From: Chloroflexota bacterium
GTDB taxonomy: Bacteria; Chloroflexota; UBA5177; JANWHV01
Assembly: GCA_025924845.1 (NCBI GenBank)
Contig: JAICHN010000370.1
Span: 1 to 5,192, forward strand
Direction: 5' to 3'
DNA length: 5,192 nt
Positions 1-5,192 of this stretch are shown piece by piece. The notes under the pieces are model-generated. The model did not search any database. It was not told the origin of the DNA and worked only from the letters and a program-made list of their open reading frames with translations. Within the stretch, counting starts at the first letter, position 1. Each line of letters opens with the position of its first letter. The position numbers were made by a program, and so were the translations under genes.

Positions 1-329
1 ACATACGGCTCGTCGCCGACCACCCAGACATCATGGCCGGCCGGCATGGCGAAGGCATCCCCCGCCCCCAACTCCCGCTCGGTACCGTCCGCCATTCGGA
101 CCCCGATCCGTCCCGAAACCACATAGCCGGTGTGGGGGATCTCGCACAGATCGGTGCCGACGGTCGGCTTGACGTGCTCCGACCAGCGAAAGCCCGGCTG
201 GAAGGTGACGCGATTCGCCGTGGTATCGCCCAGATGGACGACCTCGACGCGAGCGACGCCGGCTACCGGGAATGACTGGTCGGGCACGTCGAAGCTTTTC
301 GCCTGAAGCCGCGTAGTCTTGGTGGTCAT
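1..329 (-). CDS. Cupin-domain protein, 3' end beyond the window
   Basis: Small single-domain cupin read from the ATG at 329 to the window edge: 109 complete codons, C-terminus missing. The start is supported by a purine-rich Shine-Dalgarno at 337-345, 7 nt upstream. Visible family signs are the strand FQPGFRWSEHVKP (residues 43-55), a Cys-Glu-x-x-His stretch (62-66) leading into YVVSGRIGVRMADGTE (69-84), and the second cupin motif GDAFAMPAGHDVWVVGDEP (90-108). His66 and His99 are the likely metal-side residues. The classic HxH pair of motif 1 is absent, as in other members of this small cupin group that I recall. There is no signal peptide, so it is probably cytoplasmic. It lies 193 bp downstream of the regulator on the same strand and could be its target or be co-transcribed with it. 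The fold call is firm; substrate and reaction are unknown. Confidence 0.85.
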   Translation of the reverse strand, partial: MTTKTTRLQAKSFDVPDQSFPVAGVARVEVVHLGDTTANRVTFQPGFRWSEHVKPTVGTDLCEIPHTGYVVSGRIGVRMADGTERELGAGDAFAMPAGHDVWVVGDEPY

Positions 330-336
330 TGCTTGG

Positions 337-345
337 TCCTCCTCC
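337..345 (-). promoter_or_regulatory. Ribosome binding site of the cupin gene
   Basis: On the minus strand this reads GGAGGAGGA and ends 7 nt before the ATG at 327-329. It is a near-ideal Shine-Dalgarno and fixes the start of the cupin reading frame. Confidence 0.8.
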
Positions 346-359
346 TCATCGCATTGGAC

Positions 360-379
360 GTGGGCCTCATTCAGCCCAC
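360..379. repeat. 6-bp inverted repeat upstream of the cupin gene
   Basis: GTGGGC (360-365) and GCCCAC (374-379) form a perfect GC-rich inverted repeat with an 8-nt loop, about 30 bp upstream of the cupin start. No T-run follows on either strand, so it is a poor candidate for an intrinsic terminator. An operator, or a hairpin in the cupin leader, is equally possible. A stem this short can also arise by chance in GC-rich DNA. Confidence 0.4.
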
Positions 380-522
380 CAGCGCAATCCTACTCCAGGC
401 TGGGCGGCATGCCGTCTCCCCAAGGGGATAGGCCGGCGGGACTGGGGGGATAGTGCGGATCGGGGGAGGGGGAGAGGCGTGGGGAAATCCCGGCAAGCGG
501 ATCCTCCGGAGAGCGGGGAGAT

Positions 523-2955
523 CTACTCTGCCTGGGGCGCCGCGGCCAGTCCCTGCTCGACCGCCCAGGCAGCGACCTGCGCGCGGGAGGTGAACCCCAG
601 GCTCCGGAGAATATGCTTGACGTGCAGCCGCGCCGTCCCCTCGGTGATAAAGAGCGTGGCGCCGATCTGGCGATTGGTCAGCCCCTGGGCGACTAATACC
701 ACGACCTCTCGCTCTCGTGGGGTGAGATCGAATCCAGCCGTATTGCCGGGCAGGCAGCCCGCGGGCTGCTCGGTCAGGACATCGGCAATCACCCGTTCCA
801 ACGGAATGATCCGCCCTGCCGTCCACGCCGCCGCCCACGCCGCCTCGTCCACCTGGGACCTGACCAGGACAAGGGTTCGGTCATAGTCGGCCGCATTGGC
901 CGGCCACAGGTCGGTGCCGGTCGCTTCACGGAGCGCCTCCGCCGCCCCCAAGAATTGTACCGCCCTGGTCGGCTGTTTCATGGCCCCCAGCACTCCGGCC
1001 ATGCCGCTCAGACAATCCGCGATCCCGCGCTGGTCCCCCTGATCGCGAAACAAGGCCAGGCTCTCTCGAAAGAGCCGTAGTGCCCGTCGCATATCACCCC
1101 CGCGTAGAGCGAGATAGCCGAGATTGTGTAGCAGGCTCGGCACGCTTCCGGTCAGGCCCTGTCCGCGCAGCAGGGTCAGGGCTTCCTCATAGTGTTTGGT
1201 AGCGCCTGCCGCGTCATCCCGGCTCCGAGCCAGGTCTCCCAGCATGTTAAGCATTTGCGCCATGCCCCAGTGGTCGTCCAGCTTCCGCCACCGTGTCAAC
1301 GCCTCCTGGAGCCGCGCCTGCCCCTGGCCCGTGGGGTCACGGTCCCTGATCAGCGCAAAGACGTCCAGGGCCCCCACCGCCAGGGCGGCTCCCCACGCGT
1401 CACCCACCTCCTCGAAAAGGCGCAAACTCTCGGCTGCTGTTTCACTCGCCCGTGGATGATCCATTACCAACGGGAGCGATTGGAGGTTGTAGGCAAGCCC
1501 ACGCTTGTCGCCAAGCGCACGAAAGAGGGCGGCACTCTCCTCGACGCTCACCCGCGCCATGGTGGTCCGACCCAGGAGCCAGGCCAGCTCACCGGCCGCG
1601 TACAGCGCCTTCGCCCGAACGGGCGGGGATGCCCCCCCACTCTTGGTCAGCGCGGCTTCCACCCAATCCAGGCCCTCGCTGATCTCACCGCGAAAGTTCC
1701 AGAACCAGAACAGCGCCCCAGCCATGCGTAAGCCCACTTCACGATCACCTATCTCGACCGCACGTCGGCTCCAGCTCAGGGCGGTACGCAGGTTGTCCTG
1801 CTCCAACACCAGGCGCTCGATCCAGGGCCCACGCCGCCCACTTCTTAGCTTTGGCTCAGCCGTCTCGGCCAGTTCCAGAAAATAGTGGGCGTGACGCCGC
1901 TGCACGCCGTCCGACTCTCCGCACGCCGCGAGGTGTGTCCAAGCGTACTGCCGCACCGGAAAGAGCAGACGGTAACGCGCTTCCCCGCCCTGGACCCGTA
2001 CCTCGACGAGCGACTTCTCGACTAGCGCTCCAAGCAAGATCAGCAGGTCGGCGCGATCGGCTTGCTCATCGGCGCAGACGGTCTCCGCCGCCTCCATACT
2101 GAAACCCCCGACGAAGACGGACAGTCGGCGAAAAAGCGCCTGCTCGGTGTCGCTTAAGAGGGCGTGGCTCCAGTCCAGAGTCGCGCGCAACGTCTCCTGC
2201 CGGGGATGCGTTCTGCTGCCGCCCCTGAGAAGGCGCAGGGCGTCATCGAGCCGGGAAGCAATCTGCTCGGGAGCCAAGACGCCCAGCTGTGCCGCCGCCA
2301 ACTCGATCCCAAGTGGGATGCCCTCCAGGTCACGGCAGATCGCGGCTACGGCAGGCCCATTGCCGGGAGTGAGCGAAAAACCGGGCACCAGCGCGCGCGC
2401 TCGGTCGAGGAATAGGGCTACCGCCTCGACCTGGGCCAGAGACTCCAGTGACGGAAGCGGCCCAGGCCCGGGAAAGGCCAGGGAGGGTACTCGCCAGGTG
2501 GTTTCGCCCTGGATGCGCAGAGGCTCGCGGCTCGTGGCTAAAATGCGCAGATGGGGACAGGCGGCCAACAACGTCTCAGCCAGCCGAGCACAGGATCCGA
2601 TCAGGTGCTCGCAGTTGTCCAACACCAACAGAACGCGGCGGGCGGCCAGCGCGGTGACCAGAGTTGCCGAGAGTGGCCTGCCTGCCGACCCGCGCACCCC
2701 GAGGGCAGTGGAGACGGCGCGGAGGAGCAGGGCGGAGTCGGCGAGCGGCGCGAGTGGTACATGCCAAACACCGTCCGGGAAGTTTGGCATCACCTCACCG
2801 GCCGCCCGCAGGGCCAGACGCGTCTTGCCGCAACCGCCCGCGCCGGTCAGGGTGAGCAGCCGAGTTCGAGTGAGGAGGCGCTGTATCTCGCTGAGGTCAC
2901 CCGCACGGCCGATGAAGCTTGCGACCTCGCTGGGCAGGTTGTGGCGAGGCGGCAT
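523..2955 (-). CDS. NB-ARC ATPase / TPR / LuxR-type transcriptional regulator
   Basis: An 810-residue cytoplasmic regulator of the predicted-ATPase plus LuxR type (COG3903-like, STAND class). The N-terminus RHNLPSEVASFIGR (4-17) is typical of the family. Next come the P-loop GAGGCGKT (38-45), Walker B VLLVLDN followed by CEHL (108-118), the sensor-like ILATSREPL (138-146) and the GLPL-like GIPLGIELAAA (212-222). The middle is helical; residues about 568-670 show TPR-like repeats (Gly-Asp-x-x-x-Ala and HYEEAL/LFRESL patterns). FLGAAEALREATG with a following AAWAAAWTAGR stretch is also characteristic. The C-terminal LuxR/GerE helix-turn-helix begins at DLTPRE (743) and includes TNRQIGATLFITEGTARLHVKHIL. 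By family logic, ligand binding and ATP control oligomerisation and DNA binding; the ligand is unknown. It is divergent from the dehydrogenase gene. The start at 2955 is the first ATG after an in-frame TAA (2959-2961) and has no obvious Shine-Dalgarno of its own. Confidence 0.93.
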   Translation of the reverse strand: MPPRHNLPSEVASFIGRAGDLSEIQRLLTRTRLLTLTGAGGCGKTRLALRAAGEVMPNFPDGVWHVPLAPLADSALLLRAVSTALGVRGSAGRPLSATLVTALAARRVLLVLDNCEHLIGSCARLAETLLAACPHLRILATSREPLRIQGETTWRVPSLAFPGPGPLPSLESLAQVEAVALFLDRARALVPGFSLTPGNGPAVAAICRDLEGIPLGIELAAAQLGVLAPEQIASRLDDALRLLRGGSRTHPRQETLRATLDWSHALLSDTEQALFRRLSVFVGGFSMEAAETVCADEQADRADLLILLGALVEKSLVEVRVQGGEARYRLLFPVRQYAWTHLAACGESDGVQRRHAHYFLELAETAEPKLRSGRRGPWIERLVLEQDNLRTALSWSRRAVEIGDREVGLRMAGALFWFWNFRGEISEGLDWVEAALTKSGGASPPVRAKALYAAGELAWLLGRTTMARVSVEESAALFRALGDKRGLAYNLQSLPLVMDHPRASETAAESLRLFEEVGDAWGAALAVGALDVFALIRDRDPTGQGQARLQEALTRWRKLDDHWGMAQMLNMLGDLARSRDDAAGATKHYEEALTLLRGQGLTGSVPSLLHNLGYLALRGGDMRRALRLFRESLALFRDQGDQRGIADCLSGMAGVLGAMKQPTRAVQFLGAAEALREATGTDLWPANAADYDRTLVLVRSQVDEAAWAAAWTAGRIIPLERVIADVLTEQPAGCLPGNTAGFDLTPREREVVVLVAQGLTNRQIGATLFITEGTARLHVKHILRSLGFTSRAQVAAWAVEQGLAAAPQAE

Positions 2956-2958
2956 CGC

Positions 2959-2985
2959 TTAGCCGACCGGAGTTGTGGCGGGCAT
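2959..2985 (-). other. 8-codon leader frame in frame with the regulator
   Basis: ATG at 2983-2985 opens an 8-codon peptide, MPATTPVG, ended by TAA at 2959-2961. It is in the same frame as the regulator and stops two codons before the regulator's ATG at 2953-2955. GGGAG at 2992-2996 lies 6 nt upstream, so this ATG has better ribosome-binding context than the regulator's own. It could be a leader peptide allowing reinitiation, the remnant of a longer N-terminus cut off by a nonsense change, or a sequence error. Whether it is translated cannot be told from sequence. Confidence 0.4.
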
Positions 2986-2991
2986 GGCATG

Positions 2992-2996
2992 CTCCC
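2992..2996 (-). promoter_or_regulatory. Shine-Dalgarno before the regulator leader frame
   Basis: Minus-strand GGGAG is spaced 6 nt from the ATG at 2983-2985 but 36 nt from the regulator ATG at 2953-2955. It is also only 1 nt from another ATG (2988-2990) in a different frame, too close to serve it. This is the only good ribosome site near the 5' end of the regulator gene. Confidence 0.5.
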
Positions 2997-3009
2997 GAGC
3001 AGCGTAACA

Positions 3010-3030
3010 CACTACCATCCCAGTGTAGTG
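3010..3030. repeat. CACTAC/GTAGTG inverted repeat near the regulator gene
   Basis: CACTAC at 3010-3015 and GTAGTG at 3025-3030 are perfect inverted arms with a 9-bp spacer. The element sits about 55-75 bp upstream of the regulator ATG, where the regulator's own promoter is expected. It could be an operator for autoregulation, but 6-bp arms are weak evidence on their own. Confidence 0.35.
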
Positions 3031-3044
3031 CAATGGACATGAGC

Positions 3045-3070
3045 CGGATCAGTCGGATCGTTCTGATCCG
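3045..3070. promoter_or_regulatory. Candidate operator: 8-bp inverted repeat with a central GGATC
   Basis: CGGATCAG (3045-3052) and CTGATCCG (3063-3070) are perfect inverted arms separated by 10 bp. The spacer holds a third half-site-like GGATC (3055-3059). The three GATC cores start at 3047, 3056 and 3065, exactly 9 bp apart. The position, about 110-135 bp upstream of the dehydrogenase GTG and about 90-115 bp upstream of the regulator ATG, suits a regulator binding site. Assigning it to the adjacent LuxR-type protein is inference. Confidence 0.5.
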
Positions 3071-3097
3071 TCCGAGCGGTCGGCGCACGTGCGGTAT

Positions 3098-3109
3098 TGA
3101 TCCGGATCA
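3098..3109. promoter_or_regulatory. Candidate operator: perfect 12-bp palindrome TGATCCGGATCA
   Basis: TGATCC and its reverse complement GGATCA abut to give a perfect 12-bp palindrome centred about 76 bp upstream of the dehydrogenase start codon. It uses the same GGATCA half-site as the inverted repeat at 3045-3070, whose centre is 46 bp away. LuxR/GerE-type proteins bind short dyads of this kind, so it is a plausible activator site for the dehydrogenase operon; the protein that binds is not shown. Confidence 0.5.
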
Positions 3110-3165
3110 CAATCTCGAACTGCTGTTGAATTCGCCGGGGAAGCGGTAGCATGGGGTCATACGAG

Positions 3166-3171
3166 AAGGAG
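3166..3171 (+). promoter_or_regulatory. Ribosome binding site deciding the dehydrogenase start
   Basis: AAGGAG lies 8 nt before the GTG at 3180 but only 2 nt before the in-frame TTG at 3174. The spacing favours GTG as the start codon, making the protein two residues shorter than the longest open frame. Confidence 0.75.
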
Positions 3172-3179
3172 ACTTGATC

Positions 3180-4547
3180 GTGTGCCGCCGGCTGCTTCCG
3201 ACCTTAGCGTTGATTCTCTTGTTGATCGCCGCGGGCGTGCCCAGCGGTGCCGGCATACGCGTCCATGCCTCGCTTGCCGCCGGCGGGCGAGCGGCGGTGC
3301 TCGGTACCCTCGTCCCGGTCAAAGTCCAGGTACCCTCTAACCTGCGGAACGAGCCCTTCAACGTGGCGCAAACCTTGAATGTCCCCAAGGGCGCCCGCAT
3401 CTCCGTCTATGCCCGTGTGCCGGACGCCCGCTTTATGGCGGTGACGCCGGACGGCAAACTGCTGGTCTCCGATCCTGCCGATGGTAAGATCGTTCTGCTC
3501 CGACCCAATCGATCCGGAGTCCCCTCCATTACCGACTTTGCTACCGGGCTAAATCGGCCGCAAGCCATGGTCTTCCGCGCCATTGACGGCGTCACCTACC
3601 TATACGTTGGCGAGATCAATGAGATTGACCGCGCCAAATGGCGCAAGGGTGACCTGACCATGGAGAACCGGCAAGTGATCATCCCGAACCTGCCCTTTGG
3701 TCCTACCGCCGACGGCGATACGCATCCCACCAAGGACCTGGCCTTTGGACCGGATAATAAGCTTTACGTCAGTATCGGTTCCCGTTGCAACGCTTGCACC
3801 GGTGATAGGACATCCACGCCGCGGCGTGGCGCCATCTATCAGTACAACGCGGACGGCAGCGGCGGCAAGCTGTTCGCCGTAGGCTTACGCAACGCCGAGG
3901 GCATGGCCTTCGTGCCGGGAACCAACACGCTCTGGGCCGACGTCAACAACCGGGACAATATTGCCTATCCGTTCAAGGACTCGAGCGGCCGGTATGGCAA
4001 GGTACTTCAGTCATATGTCGATAATCATCCGCCCGATGAGTTCACCTCGATCAAGCAGGGGGGCGATTACGGCTGGCCCTATTGCAATCCCAATCCCGAC
4101 ACCGCGTCAGGCTTGAACAACATGCCCTTCGATCCGGACTACCAATTTAACCAGACGGGCGGCTACAACCCCCACGGCAGCGTGGTCGATTGCACGACCA
4201 AGAACAGGATAGTTAAAGGGATTCAGGCACACTCGGCGCCCTTGGGACTGACCTTCCTCCAGGGCACCAAAGTCCCCAGTCGGCCGCGGGCAGGCGCGGT
4301 GATCGCCCTGCACGGCTCCTGGAACCGCGCCATGCGAACCGGTTACAAGGTAGTCTACTTCCCGTGGCTGAAAGATAGCGGCGCCGGTCATCCGGGGGCA
4401 CAGGAGGATCTGGTGACCGGGTGGTTGACCGCCAATGGACAGAGCGTGTGGGATCGGCCGGTCGATACGGTGGTGGATCCGCAAGGCAATTTATTCATCT
4501 CGGCCGACGCGGCGGGTACGATATATAAACTGACCTTCCCGGCCTGA
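3180..4547 (+). CDS. Exported PQQ-dependent sugar (sorbosone-like) dehydrogenase
   Basis: A 455-residue protein from GTG 3180; the in-frame TTG at 3174 is too near the ribosome site. An N-terminal signal peptide (RR at 3-4, then a Leu/Ile/Ala-rich core at about 5-18, with small residues after) points to export. Residues about 25-65 are a poorly conserved linker. From about 66 it reads as the six-bladed beta-propeller of soluble PQQ glucose/sorbosone dehydrogenases (COG2133): RFMAVTPDGKLLVSD (84-98), THPTKDLAFGPDNKLYVSIGS (181-201) with His182 in the place of the catalytic His of soluble glucose dehydrogenase, a CNAC pair (203 and 206), LRNAEGMAF (236-244), GGDYGWPYC (295-302), AHSAPLGLTF (350-359), HGSWNR (378-383) and DPQGNLFISAD (433-443). 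It would oxidise a sugar or related alcohol/aldehyde outside the membrane using PQQ. Substrate is unknown, and PQQ use is inferred from the family; some relatives have no proven cofactor. It is followed 17 bp later by the MetE-like gene, probably in one operon. Confidence 0.88.
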   Translation: MCRRLLPTLALILLLIAAGVPSGAGIRVHASLAAGGRAAVLGTLVPVKVQVPSNLRNEPFNVAQTLNVPKGARISVYARVPDARFMAVTPDGKLLVSDPADGKIVLLRPNRSGVPSITDFATGLNRPQAMVFRAIDGVTYLYVGEINEIDRAKWRKGDLTMENRQVIIPNLPFGPTADGDTHPTKDLAFGPDNKLYVSIGSRCNACTGDRTSTPRRGAIYQYNADGSGGKLFAVGLRNAEGMAFVPGTNTLWADVNNRDNIAYPFKDSSGRYGKVLQSYVDNHPPDEFTSIKQGGDYGWPYCNPNPDTASGLNNMPFDPDYQFNQTGGYNPHGSVVDCTTKNRIVKGIQAHSAPLGLTFLQGTKVPSRPRAGAVIALHGSWNRAMRTGYKVVYFPWLKDSGAGHPGAQEDLVTGWLTANGQSVWDRPVDTVVDPQGNLFISADAAGTIYKLTFPA

Positions 4548-4564
4548 AGGATAGGAGTGCCGGC

Positions 4565-5192
4565 ATGTGGCCTTACCGCAGTGATGTGATCGGTAGTCTG
4601 CTTCGTCCGCCATACCTGAAGGAGGCACGTGCCAGGTTCGAAGCCGGAGCGATAGCCGCCGCGGCGTTCAAGCAGATCGAGGACCGTGCCGTGAACGAGG
4701 CGATCGCCCTGCAGGAGGAGGCGGGACTCGATGTCGTCACCGATGGCGAGATGCGCCGCTATGCCTTTTACGGTCACTTCATCGACGCCGTGGAAGGGTT
4801 CGACAAGTTCGGGGGCTGGGCCATCCCTTTCCACGACGAGCAGGGCCGCGAGGTGATCCACAAACGTCCGGTCGTCGTTTCCAGGCTGCGCCCCCGGCGG
4901 CACCTGTGCGCCGAGGAGTTCAGCTATCTGCGCGCCCGCACCAACCGACCCACCAAGGTGACCCTGATTAACGCACAGCAAGCAGCCGCCTATTATGATG
5001 CCGAACGCTCGCGGGATGCCTACCCCAGTATCGACGCCTATCTGGCCGATGTGGTGGATATCCTGCGCGCCGAGGTGGAGGAGTTGATCCGCCTCGGTTG
5101 CACCTACATTCAGATGGACGCTCCTCAGTATGCCGGCCTGCTCGACCCCGCCATCCGCGAGGGGTACAAACGGCGCGGCAACGACCCTGATC
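4565..5192 (+). CDS. Cobalamin-independent methionine synthase (MetE C-terminal-like) family protein, 3' end beyond the window
   Basis: The first 209 codons of a stand-alone UROD/MetE-like barrel, probably about 370 residues when complete. The ATG at 4565 has an AGGAG at 4553-4557, 7 nt upstream. Family marks are DVIGSLLRPPYL (7-18), the QEEAGLDVVTDGEMRR block (50-65), PTKVTL (129-134) and GCTYIQMDAP followed by LLDP (178-195). The zinc-binding His/Cys residues of this family lie further downstream, outside the window, so catalytic competence cannot be judged; HLC at 113-115 is in the wrong place to be that site. Short relatives act as methyltransferases on homocysteine or as alkyl/thiol transferases, and many are uncharacterised. 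There is no signal peptide, so it is cytoplasmic, unlike its exported operon partner. The family assignment is secure, the substrate is not. Confidence 0.87.
   Translation, partial: MWPYRSDVIGSLLRPPYLKEARARFEAGAIAAAAFKQIEDRAVNEAIALQEEAGLDVVTDGEMRRYAFYGHFIDAVEGFDKFGGWAIPFHDEQGREVIHKRPVVVSRLRPRRHLCAEEFSYLRARTNRPTKVTLINAQQAAAYYDAERSRDAYPSIDAYLADVVDILRAEVEELIRLGCTYIQMDAPQYAGLLDPAIREGYKRRGNDPD

Larger units (their letters stand above)
330..522. other. Intergenic region between regulator and cupin gene
   Basis: This 193-bp gap separates two genes on the minus strand. It holds the cupin ribosome binding site, the inverted repeat at 360-379, a perfect 10-bp palindrome CGGCATGCCG at 405-414, the short symmetric element TCCCC-AA-GGGGA at 417-428, and a G-rich tract on the plus strand at 438-472. 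I see no convincing rho-independent terminator for the regulator and no clear -35/-10 pair for the cupin gene. Read-through transcription is therefore possible but not shown. Open frames crossing the gap are Arg/Pro/Gly-rich and look like GC-driven artefacts. Confidence 0.6.
2956..3179. promoter_or_regulatory. Divergent control region between regulator and dehydrogenase operon
   Basis: A 224-bp region that must hold the promoters of both divergent transcripts. It contains an inverted repeat at 3010-3030, a cluster of GGATC/GATCC half-sites at 3045-3070, a perfect 12-bp palindrome at 3098-3109, and the ribosome site of the dehydrogenase at 3166-3171. A weak possible plus-strand promoter is TTGAAT (3126-3131) with TAGCAT (3147-3152), but its 15-bp spacer is short. 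A minus-strand TTGCAC (3028-3033) with TGTTAC 18 bp on is also weak. The promoters are therefore inferred from layout rather than recognised. A 36-codon plus-strand frame at 3039-3149 has no ribosome site and is probably not a gene. Confidence 0.7.

Noticed and set aside
330..522. Rho-independent terminator after the regulator gene
   Set aside because: The inverted repeats at 360-379, 405-414 and 417-428 have short stems or loops and none is followed by a T-run on the minus strand.
2147..2962. A 271-codon plus-strand open frame opposite the 5' part of the regulator gene, and others at 329-886 and 1192-1731
   Set aside because: They are antisense to a clearly coding gene with conserved motifs. 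The products are rich in Arg, Ala, Ser and Pro, show no domain, and long antisense frames are expected in GC-rich DNA.
3039..3149. A 36-codon plus-strand frame from the ATG at 3039 (start MSRISRIVLIRP)
   Set aside because: There is no Shine-Dalgarno before the ATG. The repeated Arg-Ile pattern simply reflects the 9-bp GGATC repeats, which are better explained as regulatory DNA.
3303..3337. 9-bp direct repeat GGTACCCTC at 3303-3311 and 3329-3337
   Set aside because: It lies inside the coding sequence in two different reading frames, is short and occurs only twice; chance is sufficient.
3786..3797. CNAC in the dehydrogenase as a possible haem c attachment site
   Set aside because: The motif is CxxC followed by Thr, not His, so it is not a CxxCH haem site. 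A Cys pair here is usual in sorbosone-dehydrogenase-like propellers and more likely structural.
4388..4981. A 197-codon minus-strand open frame across the dehydrogenase/MetE-like junction
   Set aside because: It crosses two well-supported plus-strand genes and an intergenic ribosome site, and its product has no recognisable motif.
1..5192. Mobile elements, CRISPR arrays, tRNA/rRNA genes, riboswitches, attachment sites
   Set aside because: No transposase or integrase motifs, no regularly spaced long repeats, no tRNA-like cloverleaf and no conserved RNA motif were seen on either strand by eye.

Overview
This is a GC-rich window (visibly above 60 % GC) from a bacterial chromosome. Gene content and codon use suggest Chloroflexota (Thermomicrobia- or Ktedonobacteria-like) or a similar high-GC environmental lineage. 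That lineage call is inference: it rests on the NB-ARC/TPR/LuxR regulator, the 'VKP...GHDxWVVGDEP' type of cupin and the PQQ-type sugar dehydrogenase, all of which are common there. There is no rRNA, tRNA, CRISPR array, transposase or phage gene.

Layout. Positions 1-329 (minus strand) hold the first 109 codons of a small cupin protein that runs off the left edge. A 193-bp intergenic stretch (330-522) follows, with a G-rich tract and short inverted repeats. Positions 523-2955 (minus strand) hold an 810-residue regulator: an NB-ARC-type ATPase, a TPR-like sensor region and a C-terminal LuxR/GerE helix-turn-helix. Positions 2956-3179 are a divergent promoter region rich in GGATC/GATCC half-sites. 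Positions 3180-4547 (plus strand) encode an exported six-bladed beta-propeller of the PQQ-dependent sugar/sorbosone dehydrogenase type. Positions 4565-5192 (plus strand) hold the first 209 codons of a cobalamin-independent methionine synthase (MetE C-terminal-like) family protein that runs off the right edge.

How the parts may work together. The regulator is transcribed away from the dehydrogenase, and the two share a 224-bp control region with a perfect 12-bp palindrome and a GGATC repeat cluster on a 9-bp period. The simplest model is that the ATPase-LuxR protein senses an unknown ligand and controls itself, the dehydrogenase operon and perhaps the downstream cupin gene. The dehydrogenase and MetE-like genes are 17 bp apart and each has a good ribosome binding site, so they are probably one operon. 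The substrate of neither enzyme can be read from the sequence.

The oddest local feature is at the start of the regulator. The best Shine-Dalgarno/ATG pair opens an 8-codon reading frame in frame with the regulator but closed by TAA just two codons before the ATG of the full-length protein. This implies reinitiation, a recent nonsense change, or a base error. No wholly new system is evident; the window looks like an ordinary regulator and metabolic locus with a well-marked control region.
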